The notes beneath the pieces were generated by a model that did no database searches, was not told the origin of the DNA, and worked only from the letters and a program-made list of their open reading frames with translations. From a virus: a DNA stretch of 23,771 nt. Made by a program: the position numbers and the translations under genes. The first letter of the stretch is position 1; each line of letters starts with the position of its first letter. Shown one piece after another: positions 15,538-23,155 of this stretch. Location of the stretch: positions 1-23,771 of the IMG/VR virus record IMGVR_UViG_3300012012_000677. One strand, written 5' to 3'.

Positions 15538-17340
15538 ATGGCTGATTTTGAAAAACTTGAATGGACTTTAGCAGAAGCAGAAAACGATAATTTTACTAAT
15601 TATTCAAAATTAGGAGAGGCAAGAAACCCAAGTAGGGAAAACAAGCCTTTTGCTTTTCCAGGCCCATTTTCTAGAAATATTGCTGGAACAAACGTAAATC
15701 AAAAAATGAAACGCGGTTTTATGCGTAGCATTATCATGGACCAAAGCATTGCAGGTGCTTTTAAAACAAATAGTCCAGGAAACCTTCGTCTTAATTTTCA
15801 ATTTAATCCTGAATATATTGAACGTAACGTGTCACAAAGTCCAGGGGCCGTAAACCCTCTGTTGCAAAATCCAGCAAACCTTACTCAAGCAGTTCCAGGA
15901 ACTGCTCAATTTGATTTTACAATGATGTTTAATCGTGAGGCAGAAGTAGCGCAAAGAGAAAGAGACCTTGTGTTAAATGGCATTGGCATTGCTGATGATT
16001 CATTTGAAAGGCAAGCAAGGGCACAAGGATTTGACATTGATGGTGGTCTAGCAAGTAGCGCAATGACAGACCCTGGTCAAGTTGGAGTAATGCATGACCT
16101 TGCCATCTTTGACAGCATTATTGGACAAGGTATTACATCCGAATTAGTTGATGTTATTACATCGTATACAAGACAACAAGTTGTTGCGATAACCAATGAC
16201 CCAGACAGTAGTGAAGATACAGAAATTCCTACTTTTGACGATTCAAAATTTAAAACATCAGTTGAATCAAACTTTGGCAACTCTGCTTTTTTAAATCCAA
16301 TGCCTGTTCGCATTGTATTTTCAGATTTGTTTATGGTTGAAGGTTTGGTAGTTGGTTCTGCTGTTGCTTTTCAAAAATTTAGCCAAACCATGATTCCAAC
16401 ACTTTGTCAAGTTAATTGCAAAATTTATGCACTGTATGTTGGATTCGCAAAGAAAAAAGCGTTTTTAACAGACAATCTTACGTCTTGGGCAACTGATACA
16501 GTAAAAGCAGATAAAGCGGCTGCAGCCGAAGTTACTAAAGAAACTAAAGTATTACAACAAAGTCTTCGTACACTACACCTTGCTGTTAATGTTTCTGATG
16601 GAGACAAACTAACTGTCCCAACACATAATACTACTGCTATGAAAGTGTTTGTACCAACTAATACTGGTAAGTTTTTAGAATCCGCTTCTTATTATTCAGG
16701 AAATGGTACTACTGGTGCAACAAGTTGGGTAACACTACCTCAATACTTTAATGCGTTTGCTGCAAGTGGGGCGGGAGTAGGAATAATGAGAAATACCGCA
16801 AATACACAATTTGTTGGTGGACAAGTTATTGGTGGTTTTAATGGTAATACGCTTCCAATAAGTTTATATCTTGAAACCACAGATAAAGAATTTAATAATG
16901 TTTCATCTACATTTACAGCAAGCATTATTGACAATACTACTGGTCAAACTAAAAGTACTGTTACTTCTAAAAACGATGGTAAGTGGGTTGCAGTTAGGCA
17001 AGGTGAGATGGGTTTTAGTATAGAAAACACTAAAAAAGTTCCAACAACTTACATGTTTAAAAACACTTTTTATATTGACCCAGTAGATGTAACTAGTGTA
17101 AAACAAACAATTAGTAACGACTCAAAATCTCAATTAAAGATAGGGATTAAATTTAATAAAACGTTGTCAAACGGAACTCTGGCTACTCACAGTATTGAAC
17201 AAAGTTTTAATTACAATGGAACTGACCCGTTTTTTTACGAAAATGACCTTGGAAATAGTGGAAGCAATGCTTTATTAGTTAATAAACACAAAGTTAACCT
17301 TAAGCGCTCAGGTGCTGGCATTGTCGTGAGGACATCGTGA
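15538..17340 (+). CDS. Baseplate protein of the CIS-tube / gp54-like type, enlarged
   Basis: A 600-residue protein. Near residues 82-95, LRLNFQFNPEYIERNV is the F-Q-F-N-P-E signature of contractile-injection-system tube/hub-connecting proteins. Residues 255-305 (MPVRIVFSDLFMVEGLVV, then FSQTMIPTLCQVNCKIYALY) carry the second conserved part of that fold. Residues about 350-600 are an additional Ser/Thr/Asn-rich, beta-rich region with no recognised family, making the protein roughly twice the usual size. It would link the tube to the hub. The next gene is a LysM-type protein overlapping by four bases (GTGA), as these proteins usually pair. Family call moderate to good; C-terminal part unknown. 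Confidence 0.7.
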   Translation: MADFEKLEWTLAEAENDNFTNYSKLGEARNPSRENKPFAFPGPFSRNIAGTNVNQKMKRGFMRSIIMDQSIAGAFKTNSPGNLRLNFQFNPEYIERNVSQSPGAVNPLLQNPANLTQAVPGTAQFDFTMMFNREAEVAQRERDLVLNGIGIADDSFERQARAQGFDIDGGLASSAMTDPGQVGVMHDLAIFDSIIGQGITSELVDVITSYTRQQVVAITNDPDSSEDTEIPTFDDSKFKTSVESNFGNSAFLNPMPVRIVFSDLFMVEGLVVGSAVAFQKFSQTMIPTLCQVNCKIYALYVGFAKKKAFLTDNLTSWATDTVKADKAAAAEVTKETKVLQQSLRTLHLAVNVSDGDKLTVPTHNTTAMKVFVPTNTGKFLESASYYSGNGTTGATSWVTLPQYFNAFAASGAGVGIMRNTANTQFVGGQVIGGFNGNTLPISLYLETTDKEFNNVSSTFTASIIDNTTGQTKSTVTSKNDGKWVAVRQGEMGFSIENTKKVPTTYMFKNTFYIDPVDVTSVKQTISNDSKSQLKIGIKFNKTLSNGTLATHSIEQSFNYNGTDPFFYENDLGNSGSNALLVNKHKVNLKRSGAGIVVRTS

Positions 17341-17600
17341 TTAACTCTAAATCTTCTCGTTATTCTTCTTTATTTTACAATGATAAAAACAAAGAAGCAA
17401 GAACCATAGCAGAACGTGTTATTACCAAATCTCAGCCATACTTTACACACGTAACTGAATCAAACGAATCGTTTGCTTCTTTAGCAACAAAGTATTTAAA
17501 CAACGAAAAACTATATTGGTATATTGCTGACCAAAATCCGCAAGTTCGTTTTCCTGATTTAATTCCTGTTGGAACTATTATTCGTATACCTTTGGCATGA
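17337..17600 (+). CDS. LysM / gp53-like baseplate protein
   Basis: An 87-residue protein starting at GTG 17337 inside a GTGA overlap. Residues 33-87 (HVTESNESFASLATKYLNNE, then LYWYIADQNPQ and IPVGTIIRIPL) form one LysM-type fold: a beta strand, two helices with the W-x-x-I-A-D/E-x-N-P pattern, and a final P-x-G-x-x-I-x-I-P strand. In contractile tails such proteins stabilise the hub-wedge junction (T4 gp53-like role) and do not bind the cell wall. It ends in an ATGA overlap with the hub gene, so the three genes are translated as a block. Confident on the LysM fold, good on the role. Confidence 0.78.
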   Translation: MINSKSSRYSSLFYNDKNKEARTIAERVITKSQPYFTHVTESNESFASLATKYLNNEKLYWYIADQNPQVRFPDLIPVGTIIRIPLA

Positions 17601-18769
17601 TTACCACTAACTTATCACCTCTTGGCATTAATTGGAATATTGCGATTGATGGAGTTCCGTTTAACAAACAAACGGTTCAACGTGTTTTAACTTCATTTGT
17701 TGAAAACCAACATGACTACATGGTTGTAGAATTAGTTGGAGTTCCTTCTTCGTATGTATCTACATATGTAGACCGTCCTATTACAGCATATGTAAGGATT
17801 AACGGAGGCAAATCGTTTACGTTTTATGGTTATGTAACTCAGATTGAAGGCACTTCGGTTACAAATGAAGGAACAGTAAACAACAGTCCTTTTCAGATTA
17901 TTAAACTTATTTGCCTTGGCTCGTCACACTTGCTTCGCAGTAATAACACATTGGTGTGGGAAAATGTTACGTTAGAAAACATTGTCTCTGATATTGCAAA
18001 TGATTTTAGATTGGGCTATTCAATGCCTGTGGACAATTACGTTTTTAAACGAATTGTACAATCAGAAGAATCGTTGTGGAAACTACTTGTAAAAGCGTGC
18101 GACCAATTAGGTTATGTAATAACTCTTACTAACTCTCACATACATATTTGGGACAAAAACAAATCTTTAGCGCGTCAACCGTCATACACTATTTTGCGCG
18201 GAATAAAAGTTAAGAGAGAAAACTACAACCCTCTTCCAGGAGACATTGTTAACATAGAATCAACATTAGGAACTGCTGACGTTTCACAACAAGCAGGTGA
18301 CAAAACAATTACATACGTTGATGAACGTGGTGTGTTTGTAACTGTTGACAGTTCTCAATTAAACGGATTAAACAGTTTTGGAACTCCTCCAGAAAGCAGG
18401 TTCTACAACAAGTTGGCAGTCAGTGTTGATTCTTTTGAAAAAGCATCTCGTTACATTGAATCTAAAATTAAAAAAGCATATCCATATATGGCAGACGCCT
18501 TAGTATATGGAGACCCTTCTATTGTTCCAGGTGGAGTTGTAAAAATTGAAGGTTACGGAGGAGACTTTGATGGATACTGGTACGTCAATTCGGTAACTCA
18601 CACATTGTCAACTGACACTTTAACATCATTTTTAAAATTAGAAAAAGATGGAACATACAACATTCTTCCAAAGTTTCCAATTGTTCAGCGTTACCAAGAG
18701 CCACCTTTGCCAACATTAATCAAAGATAAATGGGTAATGAAAAAAGAGTATGTAAATGTATACAACTAA
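17597..18769 (+). CDS. Baseplate hub protein (gp27 / gpD-like)
   Basis: A 390-residue protein of the hub family (T4 gp27, P2 gpD, VgrG N-terminal part), which forms the trimeric adaptor between spike and tube. It has beta-rich N-terminal strands (WNIAIDGVPF; DYMVVELVG; FYGYVTQIE), then LICLGSSHLL, and NIVSDIANDF with RIVQSEESLWKLLVKACDQL around residues 154-173. That last segment is the classic helix followed by LGYVITLTNSHIHIWD. The C-terminal part (GDPSIVPGGVVKIEGYGGDF, then WYVNSVTHTLS) matches late-control-type proteins. It begins in an ATGA overlap and overlaps the next gene by 14 bases. High confidence on family. Confidence 0.82.
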   Translation: MITTNLSPLGINWNIAIDGVPFNKQTVQRVLTSFVENQHDYMVVELVGVPSSYVSTYVDRPITAYVRINGGKSFTFYGYVTQIEGTSVTNEGTVNNSPFQIIKLICLGSSHLLRSNNTLVWENVTLENIVSDIANDFRLGYSMPVDNYVFKRIVQSEESLWKLLVKACDQLGYVITLTNSHIHIWDKNKSLARQPSYTILRGIKVKRENYNPLPGDIVNIESTLGTADVSQQAGDKTITYVDERGVFVTVDSSQLNGLNSFGTPPESRFYNKLAVSVDSFEKASRYIESKIKKAYPYMADALVYGDPSIVPGGVVKIEGYGGDFDGYWYVNSVTHTLSTDTLTSFLKLEKDGTYNILPKFPIVQRYQEPPLPTLIKDKWVMKKEYVNVYN

Positions 18770-19082
18770 AAGCATTCATACAGTTGTGTCTGGAGGACCA
18801 CACCGAGCAGTAGTAACCTATTCTAATAACAGTAGTGGAGAAATACGAGTTCGCATACCTGCTGTACTAGGTTCGTCAGAAATAACTATCTCACTAATTG
18901 GCAGACATCCTGATTCTAATGGTTGGTCTGTTCCTAGTGTTGGAGACCAAATAATTGTTGGAACAGATGATAGTACTTTTACAAATGTGTTCTGGATTCA
19001 AAGCGATGGAACGTCTAAACTTAAAGAACGAATTGTTGAGTTAGAAACACAGGTAGCATCTATTTTGGAGGCGTTGTCATGA
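18756..19082 (+). CDS. Spike-base OB-fold protein (gp5 N-terminal / gpV-like), short
   Basis: A 108-residue protein. Residues 15-85 have the OB-fold pattern of baseplate assembly protein V and gp5: GEIRVRIPAVLG, then WSVPSVGDQIIVGTDD and VFWIQSDG. Residues 86-108 are a short heptad-like helix (LKERIVELETQVASILEAL) that could trimerise. It lacks both the lysozyme domain of T4 gp5 and any beta-helix spike, so the piercing tip must be supplied by another protein. It starts within the hub gene and ends in an ATGA overlap with the gp25-like gene. Good family match by pattern and position. Confidence 0.75.
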   Translation: MYTTKSIHTVVSGGPHRAVVTYSNNSSGEIRVRIPAVLGSSEITISLIGRHPDSNGWSVPSVGDQIIVGTDDSTFTNVFWIQSDGTSKLKERIVELETQVASILEALS

Positions 19083-19477
19083 AGTCTATTAGAATACCTT
19101 TTAGTTTTGAAGAAGGCAGCGTATCTAGTACAAATAATATAGATACTATTGTTAGTCAAGAAATAGTTAATTACTTTATGACAATTGATGGAGAAAGGGT
19201 TATGAACTCATCATATGGAGGTGGTTTGCCTAGATTGTCATTTGAAATTAATGACCCTTTAGTTTTGGCTGATTATAAACTAGATGTTATTACTGAGGCT
19301 AATTCAAACCTATCTTTTGGTAAAGTGTTAGACCTTTTAGTATTAGACAATGCTAATAACACGTTTTATGAAGACAATGTGGCTACGGTGCTGATTCGTT
19401 ATGCTGTATCACCAAGAACCATATCTACTGTAAAATTAGTAGTAACAAACACGTTTAATGAAGAAAGCGACATCTAA
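19079..19477 (+). CDS. Baseplate wedge protein (gp25 / gpW-like)
   Basis: A 132-residue protein of the gp25/gpW family, which nucleates sheath attachment on the baseplate. Segments are IRIPFSFEEGSV, then IDTIVSQEIVNYFMTIDGER followed by an N-S-x-Y-G-G-G-L-P stretch near residues 44-52. This corresponds to the family pattern of a short helix, an R-x-x-N-P/S-x-x-G-x-x-L loop and beta strands ending in VLIRYAV. Size is typical (120-140). It begins in an ATGA overlap and ends in a TAATG overlap, so wedge genes are tightly coupled. Confident. Confidence 0.82.
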   Translation: MKSIRIPFSFEEGSVSSTNNIDTIVSQEIVNYFMTIDGERVMNSSYGGGLPRLSFEINDPLVLADYKLDVITEANSNLSFGKVLDLLVLDNANNTFYEDNVATVLIRYAVSPRTISTVKLVVTNTFNEESDI

Positions 19478-20925
19478 TGACAACTATTGATTACTCTAAT
19501 CGCGATTACGACTCTATTCGCGCTGACTTACTATCTCGTGCAACAGAAATAGTTCCCGAATGGACTGCAAGAAACTCGTCTGATTTTGGAGTTCTGTTCG
19601 TTGACCTTTGGTCATACTTTGCTGACGTATTACATTATTACATTGACCGCGCTGCTGGTGAAGCCTTTATTAATACAGCAACACAACGAGAATCTTTATT
19701 GGCTCTTGCCAGTTTGTTTGATTACAACCCACAACTTCAAACATCTTCAACTGCTACAGTAACAGTAGTTGGTACAAATATCCCTGCAGGACAAACTGTA
19801 ACAATTAACAGTGGGACTACGTTTGTTGCTCCCGCAACTTCAGAACGTCCTATTATTTATTTTACATCAACACAAAGTGCTTCTGCCTCCGCTTCTGCAA
19901 ATGCTGTTATACCAGTTGTTGAAGGGTTACAAATTAGTGACGAAACTGTTGGAACTTCAAACGGTTCAGCAAATCAACGATTTTCTTTGTTTTACAATGG
20001 AGTAATTGGTAATAGTGTAGAAGTGTTTGTAAAAGAAGGAGTAGTAGTTGATGGTGTTCCTTCTAACGTAGAGTATCAATTTGTTAATAAGTTGTTAGAT
20101 TCTACGGCAAATGACAAAGTATTCACATTACTAGCAACGGCATCTAACGAAATTGAAATTGTTTTTGGAAATGGTATTAATGGAAAGGTTCCAAACACTG
20201 GTCAAAGTGTTGTGGTAAATTACCGCAAAGGTGTTGGTTCTCGTGGAAACATTTCAGCAAACTCAATTACTCAAATTCAAAACTCTCCAAGTGTGTACAT
20301 TTCTGAAATTTTGTCTAGTGCTGCTACTGGAGGAGCAAACGTTGAATCTATTGAATCATTAAGAAACAACATTCCAAACTCATTTGCAACACAAGACCGA
20401 GCAGTATCCTTGGACGATTATAAAGCACTTGTTTTACAAGTTGCTGGAGTTGCTAAAGGAACTGCTGCGTATTCAAATGGAGCAGTTACTGTTTACGCTG
20501 CCCCATTTACTGAAGATTATTTAACTTATGCAACTTCTACATTATCAGTAGATAATAATTTACAAACTAACATTATTGAGTATTATGAACCTCGTCAAAT
20601 GGTTGGGGCAAGCGTTTCTGCAGCAAGTGCGATTAACCTAACTGCGGTAAATATTACTGCAACTGTAAATGTGTTATCTGGATACATTGCAAGCAAAGTT
20701 GCTGAATCGGTTGAGTCTGCATTAGATGTGTTGTTTGAATTTGAAAATGTTTTTTTTAATCAAACATTGTCAAAAGGTCAAATTTATAGAACTATCTTAG
20801 ATGTTCCTGGTGTTGATTACGTAACTATTTCGTTACCTAGCACTGAAACTGTAACATCTGGTGCATATGGATTATTAAAAAAAGGCACGTATACAATTTC
20901 AACTGTTGGTGGAGTCACTGGTTAA
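19477..20925 (+). CDS. Baseplate wedge protein J (gpJ / gp6-like)
   Basis: A 482-residue protein of the baseplate J family. The N-terminal helices are characteristic: DYDSIRADLLSRA, then SDFGVLFVDLWSYFADVLHY and ATQRESLLALASLFDY (residues 8-85). A beta-rich middle follows, with FGNGINGKVP near 230-240 (F-G-D/N-G-x-x-G-x-x-P is a family hallmark) and YRKGVGSRGNISANSI. The C-terminal half has TQDRAVSLDDYKALVLQVAG, a conserved family motif, and a domain ending near DVPGVDYVTI. It would form the wedge ring that opens during contraction. It abuts the next gene directly. High confidence. Confidence 0.9.
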   Translation: MTTIDYSNRDYDSIRADLLSRATEIVPEWTARNSSDFGVLFVDLWSYFADVLHYYIDRAAGEAFINTATQRESLLALASLFDYNPQLQTSSTATVTVVGTNIPAGQTVTINSGTTFVAPATSERPIIYFTSTQSASASASANAVIPVVEGLQISDETVGTSNGSANQRFSLFYNGVIGNSVEVFVKEGVVVDGVPSNVEYQFVNKLLDSTANDKVFTLLATASNEIEIVFGNGINGKVPNTGQSVVVNYRKGVGSRGNISANSITQIQNSPSVYISEILSSAATGGANVESIESLRNNIPNSFATQDRAVSLDDYKALVLQVAGVAKGTAAYSNGAVTVYAAPFTEDYLTYATSTLSVDNNLQTNIIEYYEPRQMVGASVSAASAINLTAVNITATVNVLSGYIASKVAESVESALDVLFEFENVFFNQTLSKGQIYRTILDVPGVDYVTISLPSTETVTSGAYGLLKKGTYTISTVGGVTG

Positions 20926-22890
20926 ATGGCATTAGTATCATTTCGCTTACGACGTACGGATGACGTTGGTTCATATGTTCGCGAAGAAGGCCGTTTAGAT
21001 TCAGCACTTCGTAGTGATTCATATGTAACTCCAACAGACAGTTTTGGTTTTTCGTCATTTAGTGCAACTGTTATGAATGTTGAAGAACTAACAATTGTAG
21101 ACACAGCACGACCAGGCGGACAATACATTGCGTATGAGTATGATGTTTTAACAGAGTGGACATTAACAGAAGAATTAGTATCTGCTCCAACAATAGTTTC
21201 CCCAACTGAAATCCACATAGTGGTTAATCAATATGGAGAACCTTTAACGGTTGAAGATGGCACCACCGTTTTTACATGTAACAGTGAATCTTTTGTAAAC
21301 ACTTTTCGTCATGTCAGTTCTTTGTATAAACCTGGCACTTGGTTGTACTATGGATATTTTATTAAATATGCTGATGCGTCAACGTCATGGTTTGAACGTG
21401 TTGCAAATATAACTGTTCAACTGCCACAGTATTATCAATCTGTTGAAGATTTGTGGCAAAGAATTCCTGAGTACTACAGAGCAGCAGATTATGGTGCAGG
21501 AAATGGTCACCTTAAAAAGTACTTATCGTTGTTTGGATGGGAACTTGACAAAACACGAAGTTTAATTGACAGTTTAATAACTATTAACGACCCTTTAACT
21601 TCTCCAACAAATACTCTGGACTCTATTGCTAATCAATTAGGGTTGCCATTAACTTCGTTGGACATTGGAACAGCAAGACTTAGAAGCGTTCTTTTAAACA
21701 TTTTTAATCTTCGCCAACGTAAAGGAACAATTGGCGGAACAACTTCTTTTATTTCCGCAATGTCTGGTTGTCAATCTCGTTTTGATTCTGATACAAATAC
21801 TTTTTATGTTTATTCACAACGAGTTAATCTTTTATCAGACCCTAAGTTTAGGCAACAAGATGTTTCTTTTTATTTAGGAACACCGTCTGTAATTGATAGA
21901 ACACCGTTTACACTTCGTAGTGAAACAGGTGGTTCTGCACTACGAAACCCAGATAGTAATGATGACGCAATTAGAAACTATAATTCAAATCCTTTATCAG
22001 TAGGAGAGTTAGCAGAATACACAACGACACTTACTACCAATACTGCGGCTTCTGTAGGTTGGGGTGTGTATACATACGGAAGCGCTTTTTTAGCATCTGC
22101 ATCTGTTCCCGTTGTTAATACTATTGTTTATGATGGAGAAGAAACAGCAGGTGCATCCGTATCTGTTGTTTACTCTAACGGAGATGGTATTAAAATTGAA
22201 ATTCCAAATGACGCAACTGGTTCTCAAGTAGTTGTTGTTTATGGGCGCAAACCTTTTTACTACCGAAATGGTAATACTTACTACACTTCGTTTAACTGTA
22301 ATCTTGCAGGAGCGTCATTTGTTAACTTTCGTTTTATAACTAACGATAACATTAATAGTTACGTAGAAATTGACCCACCCGATTCTGTTGGTGAAGACCT
22401 GTTCTATGATTCATGGAACACAGAAAGTGCCGCAAATCAAGACATCTTTTTGTATGGAAACACAGCATATTACAACGCCAGCGCTCCTGGGTTGGCTACC
22501 GTTGGTCGCTTTAGTTTACAACATCCAGAAACTCCAGATATTGATAATGTTGAGCAAGCCGTGGTTCCAGCATTGGTATTTTTTGCGAACCCTGGAGATT
22601 CAATAATTGTGTCTAAATGGTTGGTTGAACCAAACGCCGTAGGTCGTTATTTTGATGGAGATGATATTTATGGCGGTTTTATTAAACAAGCAAATCAACC
22701 AACTGTTGTAGGGGTTGCTGACTACAGGTGGGGACCAGATGGCGGAGATGATAATGAGAACTTTTCTTACTACACTTTAGATTACGCACGTATTACAAAT
22801 GCTGTAGAACGCATTGTGGAAAACACACTGATACCTGTTAATATGATTGGCGATTACACAATTGAATGGAACACTATCCCAGGAGACTAA
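20926..22890 (+). CDS. Tail protein I-like (gpI) baseplate protein with large extra domains
   Basis: A 654-residue protein. A gpI-like core lies at about residues 165-280: VEDLWQRIPEYYRAAD, then LKKYLSLFGWELDKTRSLID, ANQLGLPLTSLDIG and RSVLLNIFNLRQRKGTIGG. This is the usual pattern of the P2 gpI family that joins wedges and fibres. Typical gpI proteins are about 200 residues. Here an N-terminal beta domain (1-165, with FN3-like strands) and a long C-terminal beta-rich part (290-654, with repeated Tyr/Asn/Asp loops) are added. The C-terminal part may bind fibres or carbohydrate. It starts one base after the gpJ stop, with no separate ribosome binding site evident. Core call good; extra domains unassigned. 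Confidence 0.75.
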   Translation: MALVSFRLRRTDDVGSYVREEGRLDSALRSDSYVTPTDSFGFSSFSATVMNVEELTIVDTARPGGQYIAYEYDVLTEWTLTEELVSAPTIVSPTEIHIVVNQYGEPLTVEDGTTVFTCNSESFVNTFRHVSSLYKPGTWLYYGYFIKYADASTSWFERVANITVQLPQYYQSVEDLWQRIPEYYRAADYGAGNGHLKKYLSLFGWELDKTRSLIDSLITINDPLTSPTNTLDSIANQLGLPLTSLDIGTARLRSVLLNIFNLRQRKGTIGGTTSFISAMSGCQSRFDSDTNTFYVYSQRVNLLSDPKFRQQDVSFYLGTPSVIDRTPFTLRSETGGSALRNPDSNDDAIRNYNSNPLSVGELAEYTTTLTTNTAASVGWGVYTYGSAFLASASVPVVNTIVYDGEETAGASVSVVYSNGDGIKIEIPNDATGSQVVVVYGRKPFYYRNGNTYYTSFNCNLAGASFVNFRFITNDNINSYVEIDPPDSVGEDLFYDSWNTESAANQDIFLYGNTAYYNASAPGLATVGRFSLQHPETPDIDNVEQAVVPALVFFANPGDSIIVSKWLVEPNAVGRYFDGDDIYGGFIKQANQPTVVGVADYRWGPDGGDDNENFSYYTLDYARITNAVERIVENTLIPVNMIGDYTIEWNTIPGD

Positions 22891-23144
22891 TGGATTTATT
22901 ATTCGCAGCACTAGCAGTTTACAAAGTTGTACAAATTTTAGATTTATTCTTAACAAAAGAACCAATGCCTTGGGTTAAAGTACTTACTACTTTGGTCATG
23001 TCATATGTAGCAGTTCTTGTTTTATGGACTGAAGTTATTTGGTTGCATGGATTAGTGGTTGCAACTATTGCTGGAATAGTGCATAGTCTAATTCGCATGA
23101 TTACACTCATGGGAGACATGGCAAGAGCAAAGTCGTTGCGTTAA
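22890..23144 (+). CDS. Small membrane protein, holin-like
   Basis: The preferred start is ATG 22890, which overlaps the previous stop as TAATG and has AGGAGA at 22881-22886. This gives an 84-residue protein. A longer version from ATG 22866 lies inside the previous gene with no site of its own. Three hydrophobic segments are seen: about residues 3-21 (LLFAALAVYKVVQILDLFL), 30-46 (VLTTLVMSYVAVLVLW) and 51-70 (WLHGLVVATIAGIVHSLIRM), with basic residues at the end (ARAKSLR). It could be a holin or another small inner-membrane protein; no endolysin is next to it in the window. Membrane character is clear, function unproven. Confidence 0.65.
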   Translation: MDLLFAALAVYKVVQILDLFLTKEPMPWVKVLTTLVMSYVAVLVLWTEVIWLHGLVVATIAGIVHSLIRMITLMGDMARAKSLR

Positions 23145-23155
23145 AGGAGAACAAC

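Noticed and set aside
20922-21218. Minus-strand frame opposite the start of the gpI-like gene
   Set aside because: Entirely overlaps a confident coding region, has no ribosome binding site and has no recognisable domain.
22866-22889. Upstream ATG 22866 as start of the last small membrane protein
   Set aside because: It lies inside the previous gene without its own ribosome binding site, while ATG 22890 has AGGAGA and a TAATG overlap used elsewhere in the window.
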